Shown here in pieces: positions 7,414-17,624 of a DNA stretch of 64,000 bases. The stretch's first letter is position 1. Each line of letters begins with the position of its first letter. Under the pieces are notes generated by a model. It did not search any database and was not told where the DNA came from. It saw only the letters and a list, made by a program, of their open reading frames with translations. Source of the DNA: Chitinophaga nivalis (lineage in GTDB: Bacteria > Bacteroidota > Bacteroidia > Chitinophagales > Chitinophagaceae); assembly GCF_025989125.1 (NCBI RefSeq), contig NZ_JAPDNR010000001.1, forward strand, positions 1,842,301 to 1,906,300. Direction: 5' to 3'. The position numbers and the translations under genes are program-made.

Positions 7414-10400
7414 TTGGCAAGAAAAACATACTATGGTACTGTTGCCATCATAGCAATAGTATCCTTTATCATTGTTGATACTGCCGCTAGGGATCGTTCT
7501 GGGAGTCTGAAATTTTTGAATAGGAAGAGCTGGAGTTTAGACACCGCTATTACAGGTAAAACCAAAATCGATACTACCGGAAAGAAAGATACGCTTAAAT
7601 ACCCCATTAAGGACAGACGAGGCCCCAGTATTGCGGAACCCTCGTCGAGGAGCGCTATCGACCTGAAAGACCCTGCAAATATCAATAAAACAGTAGAATA
7701 CGATCCTGTCACCAAACAATATACCGTTCAGGAGAAAATTGGTGACCAGTATTACCGTAATCCTACCTACCTCAATTTCGACGAGTTCTATAAACTGCAG
7801 TCCAAAGAGAGCGAACAAAGTTACTGGCAAAAAAGAGCCAGCGCTCTGGGAAACCTGAACCAGCGCGCCAAAGGACCTGCATTGTATAATGGCAGCAACC
7901 TCTTTGACCGCATTTTCGGCGGCAGTAAGGTGGATATACGTCCGCAGGGAAGCCTGGATCTGACCTTCGGGTATCAGGGACAGAATATCAAAAACCCCGT
8001 ACTGGTTGAACAGGCCCGTAAGAACGGCGGGTTCAATTTTGATATGGGTATTAATATGAACGTAGTTGGTAAGATCGGTGATAAACTGAAACTGATTACC
8101 AACTATAATACCCAATCCGCTTTCGATTTCGAAAACCAGGTGAAACTGGAATATACCGGCTATAACGATGAAATCATTAAGAAAATCGAAGCCGGTAACG
8201 TTAGTTTTCCGCTACGCAGCTCTCTCATTACCGGGATACAATCCCTGTTTGGGGTGAAAACCCAGTTGCAGTTTGGCCGCCTGACGGTAACCAGTGTACT
8301 CTCCAGCCAGAAATCACAAAAGCAAAACCTCATGCTCAAAGGCGGTACCATGGTACAGGATTATAATGTCCGCGCCGATGAATATGAAGACAACCGCCAC
8401 TTCCTCCTGGCGCAGTACTTCCGCGACAACTTTGATTACTCCATGTCCAACCTGCCGGTAATACGCTCCCTGGCAAATATCACCCGGGTGGAAGTGTGGG
8501 TAACCAATAAAACCGGCGCTACTACGCAAACCCGTGATATCGTGGGTTTAATGGACCTCGGGGAATCTAAACCCTGGGATAGCTTGGTAGTACACCCTAC
8601 TACCAGTTCCAAACTGCCCGACAGAGCGGCGAATGACCTGTATACAAATCTGATCAGCAACCAGGCCAACCGCAATACCGGTATTGTGGTAAGCCGGTTA
8701 CTCGCATTAGGTTTAAAACCAGTATCATCATTCGAAAAAACCTTTGCCCGTAAACTGGATTCCACAGAATATATCTATAACAAACAACTGGGGTATATCT
8801 CCCTGAATCAGCAACTGCAGGCAGATGAAGTACTGGCAGTAGCTTACCAGTATACCTATAACGGAAAAGTATATCAGGTGGGTGAATTTTCCCAGGACGT
8901 GCCGCCGGATCAGAACAACAGCGCCAATCAGCCGGTACTGTTCCTGAAATTGCTGAAAGCTACCAGCGCCCGTCCTACCTTGCCTATCTGGGACCTGATG
9001 ATGAAAAACGTATACGCCACCGGCGCCTATCAGGTAAATAAGGAAGACTTCCGGATGGATGTATATTATAAAGACCCCGGTTCACAGGACCGTCCTCCAA
9101 GTGATAAACGTTACCTGCCTGATGCCAAGAACGAATACGCGGGTGCGCCTATCATCTCTATCCTGAACCTGGACCGTTTGAATAACCAGCTGGACCCCCA
9201 GCCGGATGGTGTGTTTGACTACGTAGATGGCTACACGATTAATTCCCTGACCGGTAAAATTATGTTCCCCGTGCTGGAACCTTTTGCTGGCGGGATTAAG
9301 AAAGCCTTTGGCGGAGATGCAGCCCTGGAAAAACAATATCTCTACCGCGTACTATATGACTCCATCAAAGTAGTGGCCCAGCAGTTCCAGCAATTGAACC
9401 GCTACGTGATAAGAGGCTCCTATAAATCGGCCAACTCCTCCGAGATTAACCTCGGCAGCGGTTCCATTCCACCCGGATCGGTAACTGTTACCGCAGGCGG
9501 CCAGCAATTACGGGAGAACGTAGACTTTATTATCGACTACAACCTGGGCAGGCTTAAAATCATTAATGCCGGTATCCTGAATTCAGGGGTACCGATCAAC
9601 GTACAATTTGAAAATAACTCCCTCTTCGGACAACAGGTCCGCAACTATTTTGGTACCCGCCTGGATTATGTGGTGAATGATAAGTTAAGCCTGGGAGGTA
9701 CTGTGGTACGTATGAGTGAAAGACCTTACTACCAGAAAGTAAACTATGGGGAAGATCCGATTAAAAATACCATGGTCGGATTGGATGCGAACTATGCATC
9801 TGAATGGAAAGGCCTGTCCCGCCTGTTGGACAAGCTCCCTAACTTCACCCCCAGTGCGCCATCCAGTATCCTGTTTACCGGTGAGGTGGCGCGGTTGTTC
9901 CCGGGACATAATAAACTGATTAATCAGGCCGGCAGTAAATCCGGTACTGCTTTTATCGATGACTTTGAAGGGGTGAAAAGCGGCTACGATCTTAAATTTC
10001 CGGCTACCAACTGGGCGCTGGCCACTACACCAAAGGATGCCAGAGATGCCAGCGGCAACGTGTTGTTTCCGGAAGCGGATTACAATAATCTGCTGGATTA
10101 TGGAAAAAACAGGGCAAAATTGGCCTGGTATATCATTGAACCTACCTTACAACTACCGAAATCACCCAACCTGCCGGCAGGTATTACGGCAGAAGATCAG
10201 TCAGATCCCCGTGTAAGGCTCGTATACCAGAAAGAAGTATTCAAAAACAGGTCTACCGATTTCGGACAAAGCCAGCTGAGTACCCTCGATCTGGCCTATT
10301 ATCCAACAGAAAGGGGTCCGTATAACTTTACCTCCAGTACCACTTCGATGGATCGTAATGGTTTCCTGAACCGGCCCAAGACACGCTGGGGTGGTATTAT

Positions 10401-13400
10401 GCGCGCCATTGACAACAGTGATTTTGAGACGGCGAATATTGAATACATCGAATTCTGGATACAGGATCCTTTCATCAGACAACAAGGTAGCAACGGCGGT
10501 TCCCTGTATTTCAACCTGGGTAACGTTTCTGAGGATATCCTGAAAGACTCCAAGAAATTTTTTGAAAACGGTATGCCTGATCCCAACCAGAATCCCAATA
10601 AAATAGATTCTTCCAAATGGGGCCGCGTACCTAAATTCCAGCAACAAATCACCCAGGCATTTGATAACGATCCGAATATCCGCAGCTACCAGGACGTAGG
10701 TTATGATGGTCTGAAATCAAGTGATGAAGCATCCTTCTTCCGTTCCTATATGGATACCCTGAGCCGTAATTTTGCCGGTTCCCCGGTGATGGAGGCTGCA
10801 CGTAGAGACCCTGCGAACGATGACTATGAACATTATCGCAGCAGCACCTACGATGCGCGCAGAACCAATATCCTGGGTCGTTATAAAAACTACAGCAATC
10901 CGGAAGGCAACTCGCCGGTGTCTGATAATAAATCACAGTTCTCTTCTGCCGCCACCAACATACCGGAGTCGGAAGACCTGAACCGCGATAATACCATGAA
11001 TGAAACAGAAGAGTACTTCCAGTACCGGATAGACCTGAAACCTAACATGGCGGTAGGCTCTAACTTCATTGTGGATAAAATTGAAGCAGCAGTAGATTTA
11101 CCGAATGGTTCCAAAACCAAAGAAACCTGGTATCAGTTTAAAGTACCGGTGAGCCAGTACGATCATAAAGTAGGGAATATACCGGATTTCAAATCCATCC
11201 GCTTTATGCGTATGTTCCTGACCAACTTTACTGATTCAGTAGTGGTACGTTTTGCGAAACTGGAGCTGGTACGCAGCCAATGGCGCCGGTATATGTATGA
11301 ACTGCAACCAGGCGATCCTGTACCATTGGATCAAACCACCCAGTTCAACTCTTCTGCAGTAAATATTGAAGAAAACTCTTCCCGTACACCGATTCCATAT
11401 GTATTGCCTCCGGGAGTAGTACGGCAGAATACCATCAGTACCAATAACACCACCCTGCAGCTGAATGAACAGTCTTTGTCTGTACAGGTATGTAACCTGC
11501 AGGATGGCGAGATCCGTGCTTTGTATAAAACATTGAACATGGACTTGCGCCAGTACAAGAAAATGGAAATGTACCTCCACGCGGAGGCTGTAGGTACGGC
11601 CAGTTCCCTGAAAGATGGCCAGGTACAGGCGGTAATCCGTATTGGTAGCGACTTTGTAAGTAACTACTACGAATACCGTATTCCATTGAAAGTAACGGAC
11701 TGGAATGGTCCGAAAGCGGCATTGGATATCTGGCCTGACAGAAATAACATGGAACTGGTACTGGCTAGTCTGAGTCAGCTGAAACAGAAGCGTAACATGT
11801 GCGATTCCTGTTCGCCGTTGTTGCCTTATCCACGGATACCAGTGGCAGATCAGTATGGCAACTTTATGTCGGTAGTGGGTAACCCGAGTTTGGGAGATGC
11901 CCGTACCATGATGATCGGTATTGCCAATCCCAAGGATGATGGTATGCCGCGATGCGCGGAAGTGTGGCTGGATGAACTGCGCTTGTCCGACTTCGATGAA
12001 AAAGGGGGATATGCGGCACAAGGTAGGGTAGATATTCAACTGGCGGACCTGGGTACCATATCGGTGTCCGGAAATATGCATACTGCCGGTTTTGGTAACA
12101 TCGACCAGCGGGTGAATGACCGTTTCCGGGATAACTTCCTGCAGTATGACGCTGCGGCGAACCTGGATCTGGGTAAACTGTTGCCTAAAAAAATAGGGAT
12201 GTCGATACCGGTATATGCCGGTTATTCACAGTCCGTCAGCAATCCGGAATACGACCCGTATGACCTGGATATTAAACTGAAAGATAAACTTGCCCTGGCC
12301 AGAAACAGGCGGGAAAAGGACTCTATAAAACGCGAAGCACAGGACTTTACCTCGATCACCAGTCTGAACTTTACCAACGTGCGGAAGATGAATGTGGCGG
12401 GTAATGGTAACAGAAGACATATCTGGGATATTGAAAACTTTGACGTCAGCTACTCCTTCTCCAAAATCAACAAACATAATCCGCTGATTGAAAATGACCA
12501 GCTCGTGAAACACCGCGGAGGATTGGGCTATAACTATGCCGGACAGCCGCGTTACCTGGAGCCGTTCAAAAAGCTGATCAAAAGCAAGTCCCGCTGGCTG
12601 GATCTGATCCGGGATTTTAATATCAACTATGTACCGGCTATTGTGAGTTTCCGGGCAGATGTGTCGCGTCAGTTTGGGGTGACCCGTATCCGGAATGTGG
12701 GCGGCGATAAAAAATACCAGTTGCCGGAAACATACGATAAGTACTTCACATTCGACCGCTACTACACCCTGAAATGGGATCTGAGCCGGAGTATCAATAT
12801 TGAATTCAATGCTGTGAATAATGCCCGTATTGATGAGCCGAGCGGCCGTATCAATACCGGTGCGAAGAAAGATACCGTACGGGGCAACTTCTTCAAAGGT
12901 GGCCGTACCACCAACTACATGCACAACGCCAACTTCACGTATACCTTACCTACAGCCAAATTCCCGGCTTTAAGCTGGACAAACATTGCCATTGGCTATA
13001 GTACGGAATACCGCTGGATTGGTGCATCCCGTCTGGCTTTGTACCTGGGTAATGCCATCGAAAATACCCAGCAGAAAACGCTGACGGCAGAACTGAAATT
13101 CTCAGAGCTGTATAACAAGTTTAAAATCCTGCGGGAGATCAATGCCCGGCAGCCGCAACAGAACAATAATAACAACAACAATAACAAAGCTGCCGCCGGA
13201 CAAAAAGATCAGCAGACAGCCTCCAATACGACAGAACTGTCGCCTTGGGTGAAAGGTATACTGAAACCTTTGATGATGCTGAAACGGATCGGGTTCAACT
13301 ACAATGAAAACGCAGGTACCCGTTTGCCGGGTTATATAGACAGTACGAAGGTACTGGGTATGAACTGGGCTTCTATGTCGCCGGGACTCGCTTTCGTATT

Positions 13401-14691
13401 AGGTCATCAACCGGATAAAAAGTGGCTGGATAAATTTGCGGCAAAAGGCCTGATTACCCGCGACCCGAGTATGAACATTCAGTTCCAGCAGCAGTTCACC
13501 CAAAGATGGGATGCACAGGCACAGCTGGAGCCACTGAACGATTTGCGGATAGATCTGACCATGACGAAATCGTTTACCAAAACACATACGGAACTGTTTA
13601 AGAACATGTCAGAAGGAGGCGGTACAGATTTTCAACACCTGAATCCATATGATGCGGGTGGATTTGAAATCACCTATATCGCCCTCAAAACCATGTTTGG
13701 CAAGATTAACAGTACGGATGGTATTTCTGAAACATTCCGCAATTTTGAAGCGTATCGGAGAACTATTTCACAAAGGCTGGCCGAAGAGAATCCTTATAAC
13801 AAAGACCCGAGCGTGCCTACCAACGATCCGAAAGATCCGGCTTACCGGTACGGCTACACGCGGTATGCGCAGGATGTGCTGATCCCGGCTTTCCTGGCGG
13901 CATATACCGGCAAAAGCCCGGATAAAATCGGTTTGTTGAACCAGGGTAGTGGTGGTAGTGTGAAGAGTAATCCGTTTAAAAACTACTTCCCGAAACCCAA
14001 CTGGCGGCTTACCTATAATGGCTTAAATAAACTGGAGCCGTTCCGTTCCATCCTGACCAACTTTACCATTACGCATGGTTATGTGGGTAATCTGAGCATG
14101 AACTCCTATAATACTTCCATGTATTATGAAGATCCGCGCCTGGCAGGATATCCGGCTTTCAGGGACACCGTTTCCGGTAATTATTATCCGTACTATGTAG
14201 TACCTAATATTACCATGACGGAGGCTTTCTCGCCATTACTGGGAGTAGACCTGACCTTTACCAACAGCCTGAATGCCAGGGTAGAGTTCCGGAAAAGCCG
14301 TTCCCTCAGTTTGAGCCTGATCGATTACCAGCTCACTGAGCTGCGTTCCAATGAAATAATTATAGGTGCAGGATACCGGGTAAGGGGCTTACAACTGCCA
14401 TTCGCTTTCGGCAGGGGAGGCAAAAAACTGCAGAACGATCTGAATTTCCGGCTGGACCTCAGCTTCCGGGATGATAAAACGGCCAACAACCGTTTGGATG
14501 CAGACCTGGCGATTCCAACCAGCGGTCAGAAAGTGATCGGTATTGCACCGTCTATCGATTACATTGTGAATAACCGCCTGAACCTGCGTTTCTTCTATGA
14601 CCGCCGGCAGACCATACCGGTTATTTCCACTTCGTATCCGATTATCAACACCAAAGGTGGTATTACCTTCCGGTTTGTATTATCTCAATAA
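7414..14691 (+). CDS. sprA: Type IX secretion translocon SprA/Sov (TTG start)
   Basis: SprA is the very large outer-membrane beta-barrel through which type IX cargo leaves the cell. The 2425-residue length is right for the family, and the body shows typical features: repeated barrel-strand text, the G-T-A-F-I-D-D-F-E-G motif near residue 850, and a C-terminal NNRLNLRFFYDRRQ strand. The frame has no ATG near its 5' end: a stop lies at 7399-7401 and the first usable start is TTG at 7414, giving an N-terminus ARKTYYGTVAIIAIVSFII that works as a signal peptide. An ATG at 7389, just after ruvA, is one frame off (see findings). Eight consecutive Asn codons lie at 13162-13185, in a loop-like region. 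Confidence 0.93.
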   Translation: MARKTYYGTVAIIAIVSFIIVDTAARDRSGSLKFLNRKSWSLDTAITGKTKIDTTGKKDTLKYPIKDRRGPSIAEPSSRSAIDLKDPANINKTVEYDPVTKQYTVQEKIGDQYYRNPTYLNFDEFYKLQSKESEQSYWQKRASALGNLNQRAKGPALYNGSNLFDRIFGGSKVDIRPQGSLDLTFGYQGQNIKNPVLVEQARKNGGFNFDMGINMNVVGKIGDKLKLITNYNTQSAFDFENQVKLEYTGYNDEIIKKIEAGNVSFPLRSSLITGIQSLFGVKTQLQFGRLTVTSVLSSQKSQKQNLMLKGGTMVQDYNVRADEYEDNRHFLLAQYFRDNFDYSMSNLPVIRSLANITRVEVWVTNKTGATTQTRDIVGLMDLGESKPWDSLVVHPTTSSKLPDRAANDLYTNLISNQANRNTGIVVSRLLALGLKPVSSFEKTFARKLDSTEYIYNKQLGYISLNQQLQADEVLAVAYQYTYNGKVYQVGEFSQDVPPDQNNSANQPVLFLKLLKATSARPTLPIWDLMMKNVYATGAYQVNKEDFRMDVYYKDPGSQDRPPSDKRYLPDAKNEYAGAPIISILNLDRLNNQLDPQPDGVFDYVDGYTINSLTGKIMFPVLEPFAGGIKKAFGGDAALEKQYLYRVLYDSIKVVAQQFQQLNRYVIRGSYKSANSSEINLGSGSIPPGSVTVTAGGQQLRENVDFIIDYNLGRLKIINAGILNSGVPINVQFENNSLFGQQVRNYFGTRLDYVVNDKLSLGGTVVRMSERPYYQKVNYGEDPIKNTMVGLDANYASEWKGLSRLLDKLPNFTPSAPSSILFTGEVARLFPGHNKLINQAGSKSGTAFIDDFEGVKSGYDLKFPATNWALATTPKDARDASGNVLFPEADYNNLLDYGKNRAKLAWYIIEPTLQLPKSPNLPAGITAEDQSDPRVRLVYQKEVFKNRSTDFGQSQLSTLDLAYYPTERGPYNFTSSTTSMDRNGFLNRPKTRWGGIMRAIDNSDFETANIEYIEFWIQDPFIRQQGSNGGSLYFNLGNVSEDILKDSKKFFENGMPDPNQNPNKIDSSKWGRVPKFQQQITQAFDNDPNIRSYQDVGYDGLKSSDEASFFRSYMDTLSRNFAGSPVMEAARRDPANDDYEHYRSSTYDARRTNILGRYKNYSNPEGNSPVSDNKSQFSSAATNIPESEDLNRDNTMNETEEYFQYRIDLKPNMAVGSNFIVDKIEAAVDLPNGSKTKETWYQFKVPVSQYDHKVGNIPDFKSIRFMRMFLTNFTDSVVVRFAKLELVRSQWRRYMYELQPGDPVPLDQTTQFNSSAVNIEENSSRTPIPYVLPPGVVRQNTISTNNTTLQLNEQSLSVQVCNLQDGEIRALYKTLNMDLRQYKKMEMYLHAEAVGTASSLKDGQVQAVIRIGSDFVSNYYEYRIPLKVTDWNGPKAALDIWPDRNNMELVLASLSQLKQKRNMCDSCSPLLPYPRIPVADQYGNFMSVVGNPSLGDARTMMIGIANPKDDGMPRCAEVWLDELRLSDFDEKGGYAAQGRVDIQLADLGTISVSGNMHTAGFGNIDQRVNDRFRDNFLQYDAAANLDLGKLLPKKIGMSIPVYAGYSQSVSNPEYDPYDLDIKLKDKLALARNRREKDSIKREAQDFTSITSLNFTNVRKMNVAGNGNRRHIWDIENFDVSYSFSKINKHNPLIENDQLVKHRGGLGYNYAGQPRYLEPFKKLIKSKSRWLDLIRDFNINYVPAIVSFRADVSRQFGVTRIRNVGGDKKYQLPETYDKYFTFDRYYTLKWDLSRSINIEFNAVNNARIDEPSGRINTGAKKDTVRGNFFKGGRTTNYMHNANFTYTLPTAKFPALSWTNIAIGYSTEYRWIGASRLALYLGNAIENTQQKTLTAELKFSELYNKFKILREINARQPQQNNNNNNNNKAAAGQKDQQTASNTTELSPWVKGILKPLMMLKRIGFNYNENAGTRLPGYIDSTKVLGMNWASMSPGLAFVLGHQPDKKWLDKFAAKGLITRDPSMNIQFQQQFTQRWDAQAQLEPLNDLRIDLTMTKSFTKTHTELFKNMSEGGGTDFQHLNPYDAGGFEITYIALKTMFGKINSTDGISETFRNFEAYRRTISQRLAEENPYNKDPSVPTNDPKDPAYRYGYTRYAQDVLIPAFLAAYTGKSPDKIGLLNQGSGGSVKSNPFKNYFPKPNWRLTYNGLNKLEPFRSILTNFTITHGYVGNLSMNSYNTSMYYEDPRLAGYPAFRDTVSGNYYPYYVVPNITMTEAFSPLLGVDLTFTNSLNARVEFRKSRSLSLSLIDYQLTELRSNEIIIGAGYRVRGLQLPFAFGRGGKKLQNDLNFRLDLSFRDDKTANNRLDADLAIPTSGQKVIGIAPSIDYIVNNRLNLRFFYDRRQTIPVISTSYPIINTKGGITFRFVLSQ

Positions 14692-14711
14692 AACCGGATG
14701 TATAAAGTATA

Positions 14712-14757
14712 TAAAGCGAAGGCCGCGATCGTATTCCCGATCGCGGCCTTCGCTTTA
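14712..14757 (+). terminator. 20-bp perfect hairpin after sprA
   Basis: Arms 14712-14731 and 14738-14757 are perfect complements around a six-base loop. The stem is very GC-rich and lies 20 bases after the sprA stop. There is no T-run on the plus strand, so it may be a terminator needing other factors or an mRNA 3'-end stabiliser. Confidence 0.65.
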
Positions 14758-14769
14758 CAGGTAAAATCC

Positions 14770-14800
14770 TTGCTCCTTGTTGCTCATTCCCCTACCTTTG
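14770..14800 (+). promoter_or_regulatory. Promoter for the Cys-rich protein/TonB receptor set
   Basis: TTG at 14770-14772 and a perfect TACCTTTG at 14793-14800, spaced by 20 bases. Transcription should start at about 14805, at the GTG start codon of the next gene. Confidence 0.6.
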
Positions 14801-14804
14801 CGCA

Positions 14805-15179
14805 GTGAAAAGATGGATGGTCATAGGCATTTTATTAGGGCTGCTGTTGCAAAACTTCAGCAAAGGCCTTATTATGATGCAATTCACCATCAACCAGTCA
14901 TTCATCGCACGGGTACTTTGTGAAAACAGGGATAAGCCTGAAAAGCATTGTAACGGTAAATGCCAGTTGAAAAAAGAGCTGGAGAAAGATACCCGCCAGG
15001 AAAAAAACAATAACCGGGGAAAAGACAGTTACGAAGTGATGTTTGTGGAAGTACTGCCTTCTTTTTATACCGTTCCGCCGGCAGATCAGCTTACCTGTAC
15101 GGCTTTTTATAAAGACCTGTTTATACAAACACCTTTATTTCCCATCTTCCACCCACCCCAATTGCCCACTGTTGGCTGA
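14805..15179 (+). CDS. Small Cys-rich membrane-anchored protein, unknown function
   Basis: A 124-residue protein with one N-terminal hydrophobic segment (about residues 4-26) and then a cluster L-C-E-N-R-D-K-P-E-K-H-C-N-G-K-C near residues 38-53: three cysteines and a histidine that could bind a metal. The rest is charged, then Pro-rich. I recognise the pattern as a recurrent uncharacterised Bacteroidota protein but know no assigned function. GTG at 14805 gives the Lys-Arg pair expected before a membrane segment; ATG at 14817 would lose it. The -7 box five bases upstream also favours GTG. It precedes a TonB receptor and probably shares its transcript. Confidence 0.7.
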   Translation: MKRWMVIGILLGLLLQNFSKGLIMMQFTINQSFIARVLCENRDKPEKHCNGKCQLKKELEKDTRQEKNNNRGKDSYEVMFVEVLPSFYTVPPADQLTCTAFYKDLFIQTPLFPIFHPPQLPTVG

Positions 15180-15300
15180 TTTTACGGGTAGATGCCTGCC
15201 GGCTGTGATCATACGGAGATCTGCGGATCTTTGCAGGATGTACAGGCAGTGCAGATCTGTTGCAGCCCTTCCTCCTCCTTACTTTACCTGATTACTACTC

Positions 15301-15321
15301 CTGTCTGTTAACTGCAGACAG
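15301..15321 (+). promoter_or_regulatory. 7-bp inverted repeat in the TonB receptor leader
   Basis: CTGTCTG at 15301-15307 and CAGACAG at 15315-15321 are perfect complements around seven bases. It sits 17 bases before the receptor ATG and could be an operator or a small mRNA hairpin. The 158-base space between the two genes shows no other clear element. Confidence 0.35.
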
Positions 15322-15337
15322 CAAATGATTACGTTAC

Positions 15338-17620
15338 ATGAAACAATGTTGTTTACTCATCATTGCGTGCATGGCTGTATGCTATAGCTATGCCCAGCAA
15401 TTAAATGGCCGTGTGGCCGATGCCCAGACGAAGGAAGTATTGCCGGGAGTGAATATCCGCTTGCTGCATCAATTCGCCGGCCACCAGACCGATGCACAGG
15501 GGAAATATACCATAGCTGCCAGCGCTGCAGATTCCATAGAAATATCCTATATGGGATATATTACCCGGCAGATAGCCGTTGCTACCGCCGCGAAAATGCC
15601 GGTGCTGTACCTGCAGCCCCGCACCACCAATCTGAATGAGATCATTGTATCTTCTTCCCGGGATAAACAATACCGGACAGAAGCCCCGGTGGCCATCAGT
15701 ACCATATCCCCGCAAACATTACAGGATACCAAAGCCACTACCCTGGATAAAGTACTGAATAAAGTGAGCGGCGTATATATGGTGGACCTGGGCAATGAAC
15801 AACATACCATGGCGATCCGGCAGCCTATCGGTTACAAAAGCCTGTTTCTGTATCTGGAGGATGGGATTCCCATCCGTACTACGGGTGACTTTAATCACAA
15901 TGCCCTGATAGAAGTGAATATGGCGGCTTTACGGAACATTGAAGTAATCCGTGGCCCTGCCTCTTCATTATATGGCAGCGAGGCGGTAGGAGGGGCCGTA
16001 AATTTTATTACAATGGCGCCTACCTGGATACCAGTAGCCAAAGTACAGGTAGAAGGCAGCAACTGGGGATATAAGCGCACGGATGTAAGGGTATCCGGTA
16101 CGACGGGTAAAACAGGTTATGCCATAGGAGGATATTATGCCCGTCAGACCAATGGGTATATGGATCATAGCGATTTTCACAAACTGGCGGTAACGGCAAA
16201 ACTCGAACATCAGTTCAACGATAAAAATAAATGGATCAATACGGCGACCCTGATCAACTATAAAACAGATCAGACAGGCGGGCTGGATAGTGCGCATTTC
16301 TTTGCCAAAGATTACCGCAACTTTCAAACATTCAGCTACCGGGAGGTAAAAGCATTACGCCTCCGCAGTACACTCGAACATACCTGGAACAGCAGTAACC
16401 ACACCAGCTTCACAGCTTTCTTCCGGAATAGTACCATCGGACAGAATCCGTTTTATGCAATCAGGGATATTAAAAATACCCTGCGGGCCAACGGAGAAAT
16501 CAATAAAGATGCTTTTCAGAGTTATGGCGCTATTGTACAACACCGGAAAAATATTGCCTGGAAACAGGCCGTGCTGATCACGGGTGTGAGCGTGGATTAC
16601 AGTCCTGCGACCTATGTGGCGGATTATATCGCTATCGATAAAGATAAAGCAGGCTATTATATCAGTTATCAGCCAACCGATTCTGTATTGACAGATTACC
16701 GGGTAGGACTACTGAATACAGCCGCTTATGCACAGTTTGAATTTTCACCGGCAGAGAACCTGAGAGTGGTAGCGGCTTTGCGTTACGACAGAATGGATTA
16801 TGACTTTAATAATCATCTTACGCCTTCCGCCTTTACCGGTGCGCCGAGTGAGCGGAATAATTTCAACGCCCTCACGCCCAAACTGGGCCTTACCTACAAC
16901 CTGGGCAACAACCGGGGATTGTATGCCAATTACAGCGTAGGATTTGCACCGCCTAATATCTCAGAACTGTATCGGGGGGTGAAGGTACCGGTACTGCAAT
17001 CTGCTACCTACTATAACTATGAGGCTGGCGGCTGGTTTGCCTTTGCACAGAACAAGGGATCTGTAGATGTGAGTTTATATACGATGAAGGGTACCAATGA
17101 AATTGTAAGTGTGAGGAATGAATCCGGCGCTTATGAAAACCGGAATACCGGCGCCACTACACACAGGGGCATAGAATGGAATATAAAATACACCCCGCTG
17201 CAAAGTATATTTTTCCGTACAGGGGGCACCTATGCGGCACATATCTTCAACGCCTATACGGAAAAAGGAGTGGTCTATAACAATAACCGGATGAACAATG
17301 CTCCCCAGTGGATCACCAATACGGAAATCACCTGGAAGCCCTTGTCTTTACGCGGTTTCCGGTTAGGTGGAGAATGGCAGTATGTGGGCAGTTATTATAT
17401 GGACCCCGCCAACACCACCATGTATGGTGGCTACCATTTGTTTAATGCCCGGGTAGGCTACCAATACCATGGATTTGAATGCTGGCTGAACTGTATGAAT
17501 CTGGGAGATCAGCTGTATGCAACTACGGCAGAGAAATCGGCTTATGGCAAGTCCTATCGCCCGGGACCACGGCAAACCTTCAACGTTGGCGTGGCATATA
17601 CATTTACCGGAAAAAAATAA
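15338..17620 (+). CDS. TonB-dependent outer-membrane receptor
   Basis: A 760-residue TonB-dependent transporter: signal peptide ending at YSYAQ (about residue 20), an N-terminal CarboxypepD_reg-like domain (about 22-95, LNGRVADAQTKEVLPGVNI), a plug domain (about 110-215, including LYLEDGIPIR and RGPASSLYGSEAVGGAVN), and a 22-strand barrel to the C-terminus. It imports a scarce ligand such as a metal chelate using TonB energy. It is 700-odd residues, not the roughly 1000 of SusC, and no SusD follows, so carbohydrate uptake is unlikely. The Cys-rich protein upstream and the Cys-cluster lipoprotein four bases downstream suggest a metal or metal complex; that is inference. Confidence 0.93.
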   Translation: MKQCCLLIIACMAVCYSYAQQLNGRVADAQTKEVLPGVNIRLLHQFAGHQTDAQGKYTIAASAADSIEISYMGYITRQIAVATAAKMPVLYLQPRTTNLNEIIVSSSRDKQYRTEAPVAISTISPQTLQDTKATTLDKVLNKVSGVYMVDLGNEQHTMAIRQPIGYKSLFLYLEDGIPIRTTGDFNHNALIEVNMAALRNIEVIRGPASSLYGSEAVGGAVNFITMAPTWIPVAKVQVEGSNWGYKRTDVRVSGTTGKTGYAIGGYYARQTNGYMDHSDFHKLAVTAKLEHQFNDKNKWINTATLINYKTDQTGGLDSAHFFAKDYRNFQTFSYREVKALRLRSTLEHTWNSSNHTSFTAFFRNSTIGQNPFYAIRDIKNTLRANGEINKDAFQSYGAIVQHRKNIAWKQAVLITGVSVDYSPATYVADYIAIDKDKAGYYISYQPTDSVLTDYRVGLLNTAAYAQFEFSPAENLRVVAALRYDRMDYDFNNHLTPSAFTGAPSERNNFNALTPKLGLTYNLGNNRGLYANYSVGFAPPNISELYRGVKVPVLQSATYYNYEAGGWFAFAQNKGSVDVSLYTMKGTNEIVSVRNESGAYENRNTGATTHRGIEWNIKYTPLQSIFFRTGGTYAAHIFNAYTEKGVVYNNNRMNNAPQWITNTEITWKPLSLRGFRLGGEWQYVGSYYMDPANTTMYGGYHLFNARVGYQYHGFECWLNCMNLGDQLYATTAEKSAYGKSYRPGPRQTFNVGVAYTFTGKK

Positions 17621-17624
17621 TCAG

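Noticed and set aside
11236..12081. 281-codon minus-strand frame opposite sprA
   Set aside because: Shadow of sprA; aromatic/His-rich text without a family signature.
13162..13185. Eight consecutive Asn codons in sprA as a possible repeat element
   Set aside because: A short low-complexity loop in an outer-membrane protein; codons are mixed AAC/AAT, so no expansion signature.
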